From Treponema socranskii subsp. buccale (GTDB lineage Bacteria; Spirochaetota; Spirochaetia; Treponematales; Treponemataceae): DNA of 64,000 nt. Location of the stretch: NCBI RefSeq assembly GCF_024181585.1, contig NZ_CP054258.1:2170001-2234000 (forward strand), read 5' to 3'. The notes below the pieces were generated by a model. The model had not been told where the DNA came from and searched no databases. It saw only the letters and a program-made list of their open reading frames with translations. Of this stretch, positions 10,239 through 20,010 are shown piece by piece (the stretch's first letter is position 1; every line of letters starts with the position of its first letter). The position numbers and the translations under genes are program-made.

Positions 10239-11606
10239 ATGATCAGGATTCAATACGCATCTGAAGTCGAAAAAGAATTTTTTGCGCCGCGCAGTTTTTC
10301 CGGTTCGGCGGAAACGGTGAGAGCGGTTATCGCCGATGTAAAAAAACGGGGAGACGCGGCGCTCCGCGATTACGCGAAAAAATTCGACACGGCATCTCCC
10401 GCATCTTTTTTATTGCCGGAGGACGAATTGCGAGCGGCGGCGGAAAAGCTCAAGCGTGAACGGATTGCCCTCTACGATGCGCTTTCGTATTCTTTCGATT
10501 CGGCGCTGCGTTTTGCAAAAAAGCAAAAGGAATCGTTTTCCGATTTTGAAGTCGAACTTGAGCCGGGTGTGTTTACGGGGCAAAAGACGATTCCCGTAGA
10601 GAACGCCGGCGCTTATATTCCGGCCGGAAGGTTTCCGCTCGTTTCGACGGTCGTTATGACGGCTTCTCCCGCTCTTGCGGCGGGTGTAAAAAATCTTGTG
10701 ATTTGCACACCGCCCCGCGTTCATCCGAACGATATGCGTGAAGCGGAACGGTCGGGTACGGGAAAAGCGGGCAAGCCTTTTGTCGGAGGAGCGCCTTATG
10801 CGGACGAGGGCATTATGGCGGCGGCTTTTATCTGCGGCGTAAAAACGGTGTTCGCATGCGGCGGCTCCCAAGCGGTCGCCGCGATGGCTTTCGGTACGGA
10901 ATCGATTCCGGCAGTCGATGTCATCGTCGGCCCGGGCAATACATTCGTCGCGGCCGCAAAAAAAGAAGTCTACGGTACGGTCGGCATCGATATGCTTGCA
11001 GGTCCTACGGAAGTGTTTATCATTGCCGACAGCTCGGCGGATCCCGCGTGGCTTGCGGCGGATTTGCTTGCGCAGGCGGAACACGATCCGGTCGCGCAGC
11101 CCGTCCTCGCGACGCCCGACGGAAAGCTCGCCGAACGTGTCGCAGCCGAAATCGAAGCGCAGCTTGCATCTCTTCCGACAAGGACGACGGCCGAAGCAAG
11201 CATCTCCTCGTGCGGGAGGATCATCATCACCGGCTCGCTCGAAGAAGCGGCGGAACTTGCAAACCGGAAAGCGCCCGAACATTTGGAGCTTGCCGTTTCC
11301 GAAGGGAGCGAATGCGATAAGCTCGCCTGTCTCGTTCACAATTACGGCTCGCTTTTTATCGGTCACTATGCGGCCGAAGTGTTCGGCGATTATGCTGCGG
11401 GGCTGAATCACACACTGCCGACGTCGGGCTCGGCGCGTTTTACCGGCGGCTTGAGCGTGCGCACTTTTTTAAAGACGGTGACGACGCTGAGGTGCGAAAA
11501 AGGAAGAGAAGGAATGAAAAGGTGCGCCGAAGCGGCCGCCTGTTTGGGAGACGCCGAAGGGCTTGCCGCTCACGCGAGAGCCGCCCGTCTGCGTTTGAAA
11601 AATTAA
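10239..11606 (+). CDS. hisD: Histidinol dehydrogenase
   Basis: Zinc enzyme for the last two steps of histidine synthesis, L-histidinol to L-histidine with two NAD+. 455 aa, full length. Seen: ENAGAYIPAGRFPL, VIVGPGNTFVAAAKKEVYG, DMLAGPTEVFIIAD, LLAQAEHDP (metal/base region), KAPEHLEL and GYAAEVFGDYAAGLNHTLPTSG-type C-terminal motifs (here HYAAEVFGDYAAGLNHTLP). No other his gene lies in the window. A plausible promoter region with TTTTTTTGCTATACT lies just upstream. Downstream genes are def and fmt, so there is no pathway clustering here. Confidence 0.95.
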   Translation: MIRIQYASEVEKEFFAPRSFSGSAETVRAVIADVKKRGDAALRDYAKKFDTASPASFLLPEDELRAAAEKLKRERIALYDALSYSFDSALRFAKKQKESFSDFEVELEPGVFTGQKTIPVENAGAYIPAGRFPLVSTVVMTASPALAAGVKNLVICTPPRVHPNDMREAERSGTGKAGKPFVGGAPYADEGIMAAAFICGVKTVFACGGSQAVAAMAFGTESIPAVDVIVGPGNTFVAAAKKEVYGTVGIDMLAGPTEVFIIADSSADPAWLAADLLAQAEHDPVAQPVLATPDGKLAERVAAEIEAQLASLPTRTTAEASISSCGRIIITGSLEEAAELANRKAPEHLELAVSEGSECDKLACLVHNYGSLFIGHYAAEVFGDYAAGLNHTLPTSGSARFTGGLSVRTFLKTVTTLRCEKGREGMKRCAEAAACLGDAEGLAAHARAARLRLKN

Positions 11607-11762
11607 TAATTTATCAAATGGTGAGCAAAGCGGATGGAAAATTTCGAATTTTTAAAAACTCGAAATTAAGCTTAATTGATCGAATGGTGAGTTCGGAAAG
11701 CGGCAGCGAATGATGCCGTGCTTACGACGAACTCGACGATATATCGATTTCCGGAGTGCGAT

Positions 11763-12344
11763 GTGATACGGATTTATAAACTCGGAGAAGAAGTGCTGCG
11801 CGAAAAAGCGGTGCCGATCGAAAAAGTGACGGATGAAATTAAAACGCTCATCGGCGACATGTTTGAAGCGATGATCGATGCGAACGGCGTCGGACTTGCG
11901 GCTCCTCAAGTCGGAAAAAAACTGCGTCTCTTTGTCGCCGTCGCCGACGACGACGTAAAGCGTGTTTTTATAAACCCGCAGATCGTTTCGACGTCGGAAG
12001 AAGTCGGCGATTACGAAGAAGGTTGTCTGTCGATACCGGGCGTGTATGAAACCATACGCCGTCCCGTGCGCGTTACGGTGCAGGCGCTCGATGAAAACGG
12101 AAAGCCGTTTACGCTTGAAGCTGACGGTCTGCTCGCGCGGATCATCCAGCACGAAACGGATCACTTGGACGGCATTTTGTTTATCGACAGGGGGGATCCC
12201 GAATTTGCCGAAAAGACAAAAGAGCAGTTTAAGCAGCGCGAAGAAAAGGCTGCAAAGCGGCGCGCGGAAAAAGAATTGAAAAAGAGCCGCATTGCCGCGA
12301 AGATAGCCGCAAAAGAAGCGAAAAAATCCGCGAGCGGTTCATAA
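11763..12344 (+). CDS. def: Peptide deformylase
   Basis: Metalloenzyme removing the formyl group from nascent protein N-termini. The three signature motifs are present: GVGLAAPQVG, EGCLSIPG (metal-binding Cys) and QHETDHLDGILF (HExxH). I start it at GTG 11763 (VIRIYKLGEEVL), which has GGAG seven bases upstream and gives the family N-terminus; an upstream GTG at 11718 would add 15 residues unlike the family. The tail after residue 150 is a charged Lys/Glu/Ala helix (EEKAAKRRAEKELKKSR...), an extension of about 40 residues. fmt lies downstream, giving a formylation/deformylation pair. Confidence 0.95.
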   Translation: MIRIYKLGEEVLREKAVPIEKVTDEIKTLIGDMFEAMIDANGVGLAAPQVGKKLRLFVAVADDDVKRVFINPQIVSTSEEVGDYEEGCLSIPGVYETIRRPVRVTVQALDENGKPFTLEADGLLARIIQHETDHLDGILFIDRGDPEFAEKTKEQFKQREEKAAKRRAEKELKKSRIAAKIAAKEAKKSASGS

Positions 12345-12527
12345 GCGCTTTGTAATCGGCCGGTTGTAAAAATCGCGGGTATACGTGTGCGCTCGCTTGA
12401 AACGTCGGAGCGAAGCTCTTCGTTGCGAAAAACGCGTGCGGCTGCGGCATTTTCGAAAATCGATATTTTTTGCGATGCCGCAGTTCAAAGAAGTTTTATC
12501 AATTAATAATTAAAAAAGGAACGAGCG

Positions 12528-13592
12528 ATGATTCGAGTGCTGTATGCGGGAAGTCCCGAAGCGTCCGCAAAAACGCTTTCGCTGCTTTTTGACGGCGCGG
12601 ACGGTTATGAAATTGCAGGCGTTTTGTCAAATCCGCCGAGCGCGCAGGGAAGGCATAAAACGCCCGTATCGACTCCGGTCGCGCGTTTTGCCGAAGAGCG
12701 CGGCATTCCGCTTTTTACGCCCGAACATTTGAATGCCGCTTCGCGCGAAGAAATCGCCGGTATCCGGCCCGACATCCTCGTGTGCTTTGCCTACGGTCAC
12801 ATATTCGGTCCGAAATTTCTTTCGCTCTTTCCTCACGGCGGCATCAACCTGCATCCCTCTCTGCTTCCGAAATACCGGGGGCCTGCTCCCGTAAACGCAG
12901 CGATCCTGAACCGCGATACAAAAACGGCCGTCACCGTACAGACGATTTCGCTTGCAATGGACGAAGGCGATATCCTTGCCCAAGAGATCGTCGAACTCGA
13001 CGGCACCGAAACTTCTTTCTCTCTGCTCGATCACTGTGCATCTCGCGGAGCCGAAATTATTAAAAAACTGCTCGAAGAATGCGCTTCGAACGGTAAGCTT
13101 CCCGAAGGAAAAAAGCAGACGGGAAAAGCCTCGTATACGAAGATCATTGCAAAGGACGATTGCCGTATCGATTGGATGAAAAGCGCCGCGGAAATCGATG
13201 CGAAAATCCGCGCGTATTTTCCGGAGCCCGGAGCGTGGACGGAAGAAAACGGCTCTCCGCTGAAAATTCTATCCGCCCGCATTTACGAAGGCGAAAATCC
13301 GCTCGCAACGGAAGCCTGCCGATCGAAAAAAAATACCGTTTCGGAAAACGATGCAGCTCCCGAAAACGCAGAACCGCTTGATTCCGAGTGCGCCCTTGTT
13401 CCAGGCGATACCGCCGCTTCGTCCCAAGTTCCGGGCACCGTGCTTTCCTTCGATAAAAAGCGGGGTATCCTCGTTCAAACGGGAAGCGGCATCATCGCCG
13501 TAACGGAACTGCAGCGGCAGGGAAAAAAAGCGCTCGATGCTTCCTCCTTTATAAACGGCGCGCGGAATTTTGTCGGCACCGTGCTGCACTGA
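12528..13592 (+). CDS. fmt: Methionyl-tRNA formyltransferase
   Basis: Transfers a formyl group from 10-formyl-THF to Met-tRNAfMet. N-terminal catalytic domain: MIRVLYAGSPEAS, the folate site INLHPSLLPKYRGPAPVN and AMDEGDILAQE. The C-terminal OB-like domain has KDDCRIDW, IRAYFPEPGAWT and the final ELQRQGKKALDASSF. At 354 aa it is longer than the usual 310-320, because an acidic linker of about 45 residues (from NPLATEACRSKK to GDTAASSQV) is inserted in the C-terminal domain. An AAGGA precedes the ATG. It lies 183 bases after def and just before purL. Confidence 0.95.
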   Translation: MIRVLYAGSPEASAKTLSLLFDGADGYEIAGVLSNPPSAQGRHKTPVSTPVARFAEERGIPLFTPEHLNAASREEIAGIRPDILVCFAYGHIFGPKFLSLFPHGGINLHPSLLPKYRGPAPVNAAILNRDTKTAVTVQTISLAMDEGDILAQEIVELDGTETSFSLLDHCASRGAEIIKKLLEECASNGKLPEGKKQTGKASYTKIIAKDDCRIDWMKSAAEIDAKIRAYFPEPGAWTEENGSPLKILSARIYEGENPLATEACRSKKNTVSENDAAPENAEPLDSECALVPGDTAASSQVPGTVLSFDKKRGILVQTGSGIIAVTELQRQGKKALDASSFINGARNFVGTVLH

Positions 13593-13652
13593 TTTTTTGC
13601 AGCTTTGCATAGCGCCCTGTTCGAAATCTCGCAAATCGTTTATACTGTAACA

Positions 13653-16600
13653 ATGTTCCGTTTGTATGTGGAAAGAAAGCGGGGTTTTCAAAATGAAGCC
13701 GAAAGAATCAAATCGGACATCGTTCATTTTTTGAGGATTCCGTCCGTTACGGGCGTTCGGTACTTGAATCGCTACGACGTCGAAAATATTTCCGACGAAG
13801 AAGTGAAAGAGGCGGCGCATCGAATTTTTTCCGAGCCGCAAAGCGACGAATGTATTTTCGATACGCTGCCGCTGCGTCCGTGTGAAACGGCGATCGCGTG
13901 GGAATACCTCCCCGGTCAATACGATCAACGCTCCGATTCCGCAGAACAGTGTCTTTTGCTCCTGCGCGAAAGCCTTCCCGAAAAAAGCCGCGGTACGAAG
14001 CCGCCCCGTGTGCGATGCGCAAAGGTCGTCCTCCTTTCAGGCGAGGTGAGCGCGCACGGCATCGAGCGCATTCAAAGCTATCTTATCAATCCCGTCGATT
14101 CCCGTCTTGCAGGAGACGCCGTCCCCGACACGCTCGAATTGAAAGCGGCTCCCCCCTCAGACATTCCGTCCGTTGCGGGATTTATCGGCATGGATAAAAG
14201 CGAGCTCACCTCTCTTCGAAAGCGCATGGCGCTTGCAATGGATGCGGCCGACGTCGAATTCATGCAGGATTATTTTAAAAAGGAAGGACGAGATCCGACG
14301 GAAACTGAAATCCGCGTACTCGATACGTATTGGTCGGATCACTGCCGGCATACGACATTCCTTACGGAATTGACGGACATTAAAATCGAAGACGGCGCCT
14401 ATGCTCCGCTTTTCGCTTCGTCGCTTAAAACCTATACCGATATGCGCGTCGACGTGTACGGAAAAGCGGAAAAACCCGTGACGCTCATGGACATGGCGGT
14501 CATCGGTGCAAAGTATTTGCGGAAGCACGGCAAACTCGACGATATGGAAGCCTCCGAAGAAAACAATGCCTGTTCGCTATTTATCGACGTGCATTATACG
14601 ACGGACAAAGACGGCAAACCGCTCTCTCCCGATTCTCCGGGCGAAACGGAAAAATGGCTGCTGTTATTTAAAAACGAAACGCACAATCATCCGACGGAGA
14701 TCGAACCTTTCGGAGGAGCTGCGACATGTATCGGAGGGGCGATCCGCGATCCGCTTTCGGGAAGAGCGTGGGTATACCAAGCGCTCCGCGTAACGGGAGC
14801 TGCCGATCCGACCGTACCGATTTCCGAAACGATTCCCGGAAAACTTCCGCAGATGAAGCTGTGCAGGGAAGCGGCTCAGGGATTTTCTTCGTACGGTAAT
14901 CAAATAGGGCTTGCGACGGGACAAGTCGCGGAATTGTATCATCCGGGTTATGGGGCAAAGCGCATGGAATGCGGGGCGGTCATCGCGGCTTCTCCCGCAA
15001 ACTCCGTTATCCGCGAAAGACCGGAAGCGGGCGATGTCGTCATTTTGCTCGGCGGCGGTACGGGACGCGACGGCATCGGAGGGGCTACGGGTTCGTCAAA
15101 AGTGCACACCAAAGAATCGGTGACGAGCGCGGGTGCGGAAGTGCAAAAAGGCAACGCCGTCGAAGAACGAAAGATACAGCGACTTTTCCGCAATAAAAAA
15201 GTGAGCTTGATGATACGCCGTTCGAACGACTTCGGCGCAGGCGGCGTGTCCGTCGCGGTCGGAGAATTGGCGGCGGGGCTCGACATCGACCTCGATGCGG
15301 TGCCGAAAAAATACGACGGCTTAAACGGTACCGAGCTTGCGATTTCCGAATCGCAGGAACGCATGGCGGTCGTCGTACGCGAAAAAGATGCGCGCGCTTT
15401 TATCGACCTTGCGGCGAAGGAAAATCTCCGTGCGGTCGTCGTCGCAAAGGTGACCGGCACGAATCGTCTCGTCATGAAATGGCGGGGCAAAACGATCGTC
15501 GATCTTTCCCGCGACTTTCTCGACGCTGCCGGCGCTCCTCACAAAGCGCGTGCGTACATTGAAAACCCCGCGCTGCCCGAAACGTCGCCGCTTGTCCGCC
15601 CGCTCGAAACCGTTTCAAAAAAATTGTCCTCATCGCTTTCGGATGCATGGCTTGCAAATATAAACGATTTGGCCTGCTGTTCCGAACGCGGCCTTTCCGA
15701 ACGCTTCGACGGTTCCATCGGAGCTGCAACCGTTTTGTTTCCGTTCGGCGGAAAATATCAGCGTACGCCCGAAGCGGCTATGGCGGCAAAAATTCCCGTC
15801 GCCTCTCCGCGTGAAACCTCGACGGCGAGCATGATGTCTTTCGGCTTCGATCCCTTCGTCGGCGAATGGAGCGCATGGCACGGCGCCCAAACGGCGGTGC
15901 TTTCCTCTCTTGCAAAGATCGTGTGCATCGGCGGAAACGCCGCTTCGTGCCGCCTGTCGTTTCAAGAATACTTCGGCCGCGCCGTCGATGAAAAGACGTG
16001 GGGCTATCCTGCGGCGGCTTTGCTCGGCGCGCTCGACGCGCAAAAGAAGACGGGCTGTGCGTCGATCGGCGGAAAAGACAGTATGAGCGGTACCTTCGAA
16101 AATATAAACGTTCCGCACACGCTCGTGTCGTTCGCCGTAACGCACGATAAAGCTGAGCGAGTGACGAGCGGTTCGTTTAAAAAATCGGGGAGCGCGATCT
16201 ATTTCGTCGGCACTCCCTATTCGCCGCTCCTTGCTCCCGATTTCACCGCATTTATGCAAAATGCCGCAATCCTCTATCGCTTGAACGCATCCGGCGCCAT
16301 ACGCGCGATGTATCCCGTCGGTTCTGGCGGCATCGCGGAAGCTCTTACGAAGATGATGATGGGAAACGGTATCGGAGGACGCATCGATGCCGTGCCGCTT
16401 TCGTTTACGAGGGCGCACATACCGGGTGCGAAAGCGTCTTCGTTCGATCTCTTTACGCCGCAGTACGGTTCGATCATCTTGGAAGCTGCACCCGAAACGG
16501 AAAGCGAAATCGATAAAGCGGGTTTTGTTTCCGGTACGATTGTTAAAATCGGCGAGACGATAGCCGAAAGTGAAATCGTCGTCGAAGACGAACATGCGGG

Positions 16601-17651
16601 AATTCCGCACACGAAGATTTCGCTTTCGGATGCCGAAAAAGCGTGGGAATCGAAACTCTCCGAAGTATTCCCTCCCGTATCCGAAAGCTCCGCTCCGCCT
16701 GCGCTTCCCTCCTTTGCGCTTGCAGCACATCCTTCGCTTGCCGATTTGAGGAGCTGTGTTTCGCTCGGCAAAAAAAGCTTTGCCGCTCCGACAAAAAAAG
16801 TGCGCGTACTCATCCCCGTTTTTCCGGGAACGAACTGCGAATACGATATGGCGCGCGCGTTCGCCGTCGCAGGAGCCGAAACGAAGATCGTAGTCTTTGC
16901 AAACAATACTCCCCTAGCCCTCGAAGACTCGCTCGAAATGCTTGAGCGGGAATTGAAAGGCGCACAGATTTTAGCGCTTGCCGGAGGATTTTCCGGAGGA
17001 GACGAGCCCGACGGTTCAGGTAAATTCATCGCGAACGTTTTGCGCGAAGGTCGCATCGCCGAGCAAGTGATGCAGCTTATTAAAAAGCGGGACGGTCTCA
17101 TCCTCGGCATCTGCAACGGTTTTCAAGCCCTCATCAAAACGGGGCTCGTGCCTTTCGGTGAAATCCGCACGATGACCGCCGATATGCCGACGCTCACGTT
17201 CAATACCGTCGGACGTCACATTTCGCGCATCGCCCGCACGCGCACGGTGAGCGCATTGAGTCCGTGGGCGTTCGATGCGACGGTTATCGACGAGCGGGTG
17301 CACTTGATTCCCGTTTCACACGGGGAAGGCCGCATCGTTGTCGACGCCTCTCTTGCGGAACAGCTTTTCGCTTCGGGACAGGTGTTTTCGCAATACGTCG
17401 ATGCTCTCGGTGTACCCGCCGTAACCGAGCCGGACAATCCGAACGGCTCTCTCTTTGCAATCGAAGGGCTTACGAGTCCCGACGGCCGCGTGCTCGGCAA
17501 AATGGGACACAGCGAGCGCACGATCGGCATCGACGGAGGAGGCGCTTCGCGCGACCTTATCAAAAACGTCGCAGGCGATCCGCTTACAAACGAATATGAA
17601 ACTTCCTGCCAAAATATCTTTGCGGCGGGAGTACGATATTTTAATAATTAA
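13653..17651 (+). CDS. purL: Phosphoribosylformylglycinamidine synthase, long single-chain form
   Basis: FGAM synthase of de novo purine synthesis: FGAR + ATP + glutamine to FGAM. About 1332 aa, the length of the fused type. Order: N-terminal PurS-like part, AIR-synthase-related domains with DTYWSDHCRHTTF, KNETHNHPTEIEPFGGAATCIGGAIRD, SFGNQIG-type and GGKDSMSG motifs, then from about residue 1050 a class-I glutamine amidotransferase (VRVLIPVFPGTNCEYD, nucleophile Cys in LGICNGFQ, His in VSHGEGR). Start chosen at ATG 13653 (MFRLYVERKRGF); an ATG 16 codons upstream overlaps the promoter side and gives no family match. Confidence 0.96.
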   Translation: MFRLYVERKRGFQNEAERIKSDIVHFLRIPSVTGVRYLNRYDVENISDEEVKEAAHRIFSEPQSDECIFDTLPLRPCETAIAWEYLPGQYDQRSDSAEQCLLLLRESLPEKSRGTKPPRVRCAKVVLLSGEVSAHGIERIQSYLINPVDSRLAGDAVPDTLELKAAPPSDIPSVAGFIGMDKSELTSLRKRMALAMDAADVEFMQDYFKKEGRDPTETEIRVLDTYWSDHCRHTTFLTELTDIKIEDGAYAPLFASSLKTYTDMRVDVYGKAEKPVTLMDMAVIGAKYLRKHGKLDDMEASEENNACSLFIDVHYTTDKDGKPLSPDSPGETEKWLLLFKNETHNHPTEIEPFGGAATCIGGAIRDPLSGRAWVYQALRVTGAADPTVPISETIPGKLPQMKLCREAAQGFSSYGNQIGLATGQVAELYHPGYGAKRMECGAVIAASPANSVIRERPEAGDVVILLGGGTGRDGIGGATGSSKVHTKESVTSAGAEVQKGNAVEERKIQRLFRNKKVSLMIRRSNDFGAGGVSVAVGELAAGLDIDLDAVPKKYDGLNGTELAISESQERMAVVVREKDARAFIDLAAKENLRAVVVAKVTGTNRLVMKWRGKTIVDLSRDFLDAAGAPHKARAYIENPALPETSPLVRPLETVSKKLSSSLSDAWLANINDLACCSERGLSERFDGSIGAATVLFPFGGKYQRTPEAAMAAKIPVASPRETSTASMMSFGFDPFVGEWSAWHGAQTAVLSSLAKIVCIGGNAASCRLSFQEYFGRAVDEKTWGYPAAALLGALDAQKKTGCASIGGKDSMSGTFENINVPHTLVSFAVTHDKAERVTSGSFKKSGSAIYFVGTPYSPLLAPDFTAFMQNAAILYRLNASGAIRAMYPVGSGGIAEALTKMMMGNGIGGRIDAVPLSFTRAHIPGAKASSFDLFTPQYGSIILEAAPETESEIDKAGFVSGTIVKIGETIAESEIVVEDEHAGIPHTKISLSDAEKAWESKLSEVFPPVSESSAPPALPSFALAAHPSLADLRSCVSLGKKSFAAPTKKVRVLIPVFPGTNCEYDMARAFAVAGAETKIVVFANNTPLALEDSLEMLERELKGAQILALAGGFSGGDEPDGSGKFIANVLREGRIAEQVMQLIKKRDGLILGICNGFQALIKTGLVPFGEIRTMTADMPTLTFNTVGRHISRIARTRTVSALSPWAFDATVIDERVHLIPVSHGEGRIVVDASLAEQLFASGQVFSQYVDALGVPAVTEPDNPNGSLFAIEGLTSPDGRVLGKMGHSERTIGIDGGGASRDLIKNVAGDPLTNEYETSCQNIFAAGVRYFNN

Positions 17652-17706
17652 TAATCGGCGCTCTTGAAAATTGAAATTTCCGGAAACTGCCGATACTACG
17701 AGGTGT

Positions 17707-18711
17707 ATGATGTTTCACAAAACGATTAAAGCAATCATCGGCGCTGCGGCAATCGCAGTGTTTTTTACCGGCTGCTCCGCTTCCGCAAAAGTCGTCAAAA
17801 ACGGCTGGTACGTCGATTACGATGAGGCAAAAAAAGCCGCGCAGAAAAAAAATAAAAATCTCCTCATCCTTTTTTCCGTGGATGACAACGACGAGGAGAG
17901 CCGGACACTCAAAGAAAAAGTGTTCAACACGAAAAAATTCGTGTCCGATTTTTCGAAGCGCTTTATTCTCGTCAATTTGGATTTTTCGGCCGCCCCTTCC
18001 GACGATGATGAAGAGCAAAGCGAAAAACAAAAAAAAGAGGCGGAAGAGAGGCAGCGGAAAATCGACTACATGGGCTACGTCGCCTCTCTCTATAACGTCG
18101 ATTCCATCCCTTCCGTTTTTCTTGCAACGAAAGAAGGCTACTGTGCGGCAAAGGTCGAAACTTCCGATGAAGACCTTACTCCCGAAGCGTATATAAAGCT
18201 CATCGAAAGCAAAACGGCCGATCTCGATACAATCAATACATTGGTTGATGCGGTGCGTGCGGCGTCCGGTGTTGAAAAAGCGCGCGCGATCGATGCGCTT
18301 TCGGAAGCGACGGACGATACGCGGCGCCTGCTTTTGGCCGATCTTTTCCGTACGATCCCGTCCCTCGATCCGAATGATGAAACGGGGCTTGTCGGAAAAT
18401 ACCTTTTGCTCACGGCCGTTTTCGATGCATCGACATTTTATATGCGGCGCGATTTCGATTCCGCGATTCAAGCGCTCATTTCGGCCGCAGAAGACAAGCG
18501 GCTGGACGGACGCGATCGGCAGCATGCGTATTATTATGCGGGCGAATTGTTGACAACGACCGGCAGTACCGATTATAAAGCCGTCTTCGATTATTTTCAA
18601 AAAGCCTACGACGCCGATCCCGAAAGCGAATATGCGCCGCGTATAGCCAAAATGCTTGTCGCCTTAAAGGAAGAGATCGAACGAACTTCCGGCGACGGAA
18701 AGCAGCGATAA
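17707..18711 (+). CDS. Thioredoxin-fold lipoprotein lacking the CxxC redox site
   Basis: About 334 aa. A signal sequence ending FFTGC predicts a lipoprotein. The next 150 residues look like a thioredoxin-fold domain (GWYVDYDEAKKAAQKKNKNLLILFS, NSIPSVFLATKEG-type cis-Pro region seen as DSIPSVFLATKEG), but the position of CxxC reads DDNDEES, so it is unlikely to be a disulfide oxidoreductase. A Lys/Glu-rich insert (EEQSEKQKKEAEERQRK) sits inside the fold. The C-terminal half is helical, possibly TPR-like (AYYYAGELLTTTGSTDYKAVFDYFQKAYDADPESEYAPR). GAGGTGT precedes the ATG. The next gene begins four bases after its stop. Confidence 0.7.
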   Translation: MMFHKTIKAIIGAAAIAVFFTGCSASAKVVKNGWYVDYDEAKKAAQKKNKNLLILFSVDDNDEESRTLKEKVFNTKKFVSDFSKRFILVNLDFSAAPSDDDEEQSEKQKKEAEERQRKIDYMGYVASLYNVDSIPSVFLATKEGYCAAKVETSDEDLTPEAYIKLIESKTADLDTINTLVDAVRAASGVEKARAIDALSEATDDTRRLLLADLFRTIPSLDPNDETGLVGKYLLLTAVFDASTFYMRRDFDSAIQALISAAEDKRLDGRDRQHAYYYAGELLTTTGSTDYKAVFDYFQKAYDADPESEYAPRIAKMLVALKEEIERTSGDGKQR

Positions 18712-18714
18712 ATT

Positions 18715-20010
18715 ATGGAAAACGAACCTCCCGATAATCCGGTAACCGTCGTTTTACTTGTCGCCGCAGCTGCCGTTTTAATAACGCTGTCCGCACTCTT
18801 TTCTATTTCCGAAAGTTCGTTCCTCGGCATGAACAAACTCCGTCTCCGCATAAAGCGAAAAAGCGGAGATAAAAAAGCGCTTCGGGCGGCAAAGCTCCTC
18901 GAAAAAAAAGACGTGCTTATCAATTCGCTCCTCGTCGCAAACGATCTCGTCAACATACTCCTTTCCGCGATCCTTACCGCCGCCGCAATCGCGCTCTTCG
19001 GAAAAAACGGCGTCGGCATCGCAACGTTTACGACAACCGTTCTTTTATTGATTTTCGGCGAGATAACGCCGAAAGCGGTTTCGACGCGGCACCCCGACGT
19101 GTTCGCGTACGCGCTTTCGAAATTCGTTTCCGTCACCGTCTTTATTTTCAAACCGATTTCGCTCGCCTTTACCGCCGTCGCTCATGCGGTGCTGCACTTG
19201 GCCGGCGTCAGCACGAAAAAGCCCGATCGGTCGTATACCGAAGAAGAGATCAAAACCTTTATCGCCGTCGGAGCGGAAAGCGGTGCGCTCGAAAAAGACG
19301 AAAACGTCATCATGAACCGCGTTTTCAAATTCACCGATTTGGAAGCGCGTGCCGTCATGATACCGCGTACGAAAATCGTCGCCGTATCCGTCGACGCAAG
19401 CTGGCGCAATATCATCGAAAAAGCCGAGCGCTCGCGCTTTTCGCGCTTTCCCGTTTATCGCAAAGACATCGACGATATCATCGGCGTCGTCTACATAAAA
19501 GATTTGCTCGCGTATAAAGGAAAGACGAATACGTTTTCCGTGCGAAGCGTCATGCACGAACCGATTTTTATCCTCGGCACAAAAAAGATGTCGTCCGTTC
19601 AGCAAGTGCTCCGCGAAAACCGGCAGTCCCTTGCAATCGTCGTCGACGAATATTCGGGCACCGACGGTATCATTACGCAGAGCGACATCGCCCGCGAAAT
19701 TTTCGGTATAACCGATTCGAATACACCGGAAAGCGGACATCTGCCGCCGGTAAAAATCGAAGACACGTCCGACTTCGTCACCGGCGGCGATATGCTGCTG
19801 AGCGAAGCGCAGGATTTACTTCACGTACCGTTTTCGTCGGACATAAACGAAACCCTCGGCGGATGGATCACCGAAAGACTGGGCGACATGCCGCACGCAG
19901 GCGACAGTATCGAATACGGGAACCGGCGCTTTACCGTGCTTTCGATAAAAGATCGAAGAATTAATAAAATTCGCGTCCGACGTATCGCGGGCGACGACGG
20001 AGATGAATGA
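18715..20010 (+). CDS. CNNM/HlyC/CorC-family membrane protein with CBS pair (first copy)
   Basis: Inner-membrane protein of the hemolysin C/CorC group, linked to Mg2+/Co2+ or other cation handling. Residues 1-190 are the CNNM (DUF21) domain with four hydrophobic segments and the conserved FGEITPKAVSTRH. A CBS pair spans about 200-330 (VMIPRTKIVAVSVD, RFSRFPVYRKDIDDIIGVVYIKDLL, SLAIVVDEYSGTDGIIT) and the CorC/HlyC domain ends the protein (ETLGGWITERLGDMPHAGDSIEYGNRRFTVLSI). Same length, 431 aa, as the next gene, with which it overlaps by eight bases; the two are probably translationally coupled paralogues. Confidence 0.9.
   Translation: MENEPPDNPVTVVLLVAAAAVLITLSALFSISESSFLGMNKLRLRIKRKSGDKKALRAAKLLEKKDVLINSLLVANDLVNILLSAILTAAAIALFGKNGVGIATFTTTVLLLIFGEITPKAVSTRHPDVFAYALSKFVSVTVFIFKPISLAFTAVAHAVLHLAGVSTKKPDRSYTEEEIKTFIAVGAESGALEKDENVIMNRVFKFTDLEARAVMIPRTKIVAVSVDASWRNIIEKAERSRFSRFPVYRKDIDDIIGVVYIKDLLAYKGKTNTFSVRSVMHEPIFILGTKKMSSVQQVLRENRQSLAIVVDEYSGTDGIITQSDIAREIFGITDSNTPESGHLPPVKIEDTSDFVTGGDMLLSEAQDLLHVPFSSDINETLGGWITERLGDMPHAGDSIEYGNRRFTVLSIKDRRINKIRVRRIAGDDGDE

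Noticed and set aside
10410-11411. 333-codon leftward frame opposite hisD
   Set aside because: Shadow of hisD; Arg/His-rich with no domain, while hisD is full length with all motifs.
15630-16730. 366-codon leftward frame opposite purL
   Set aside because: Shadow of purL; low-complexity basic sequence.
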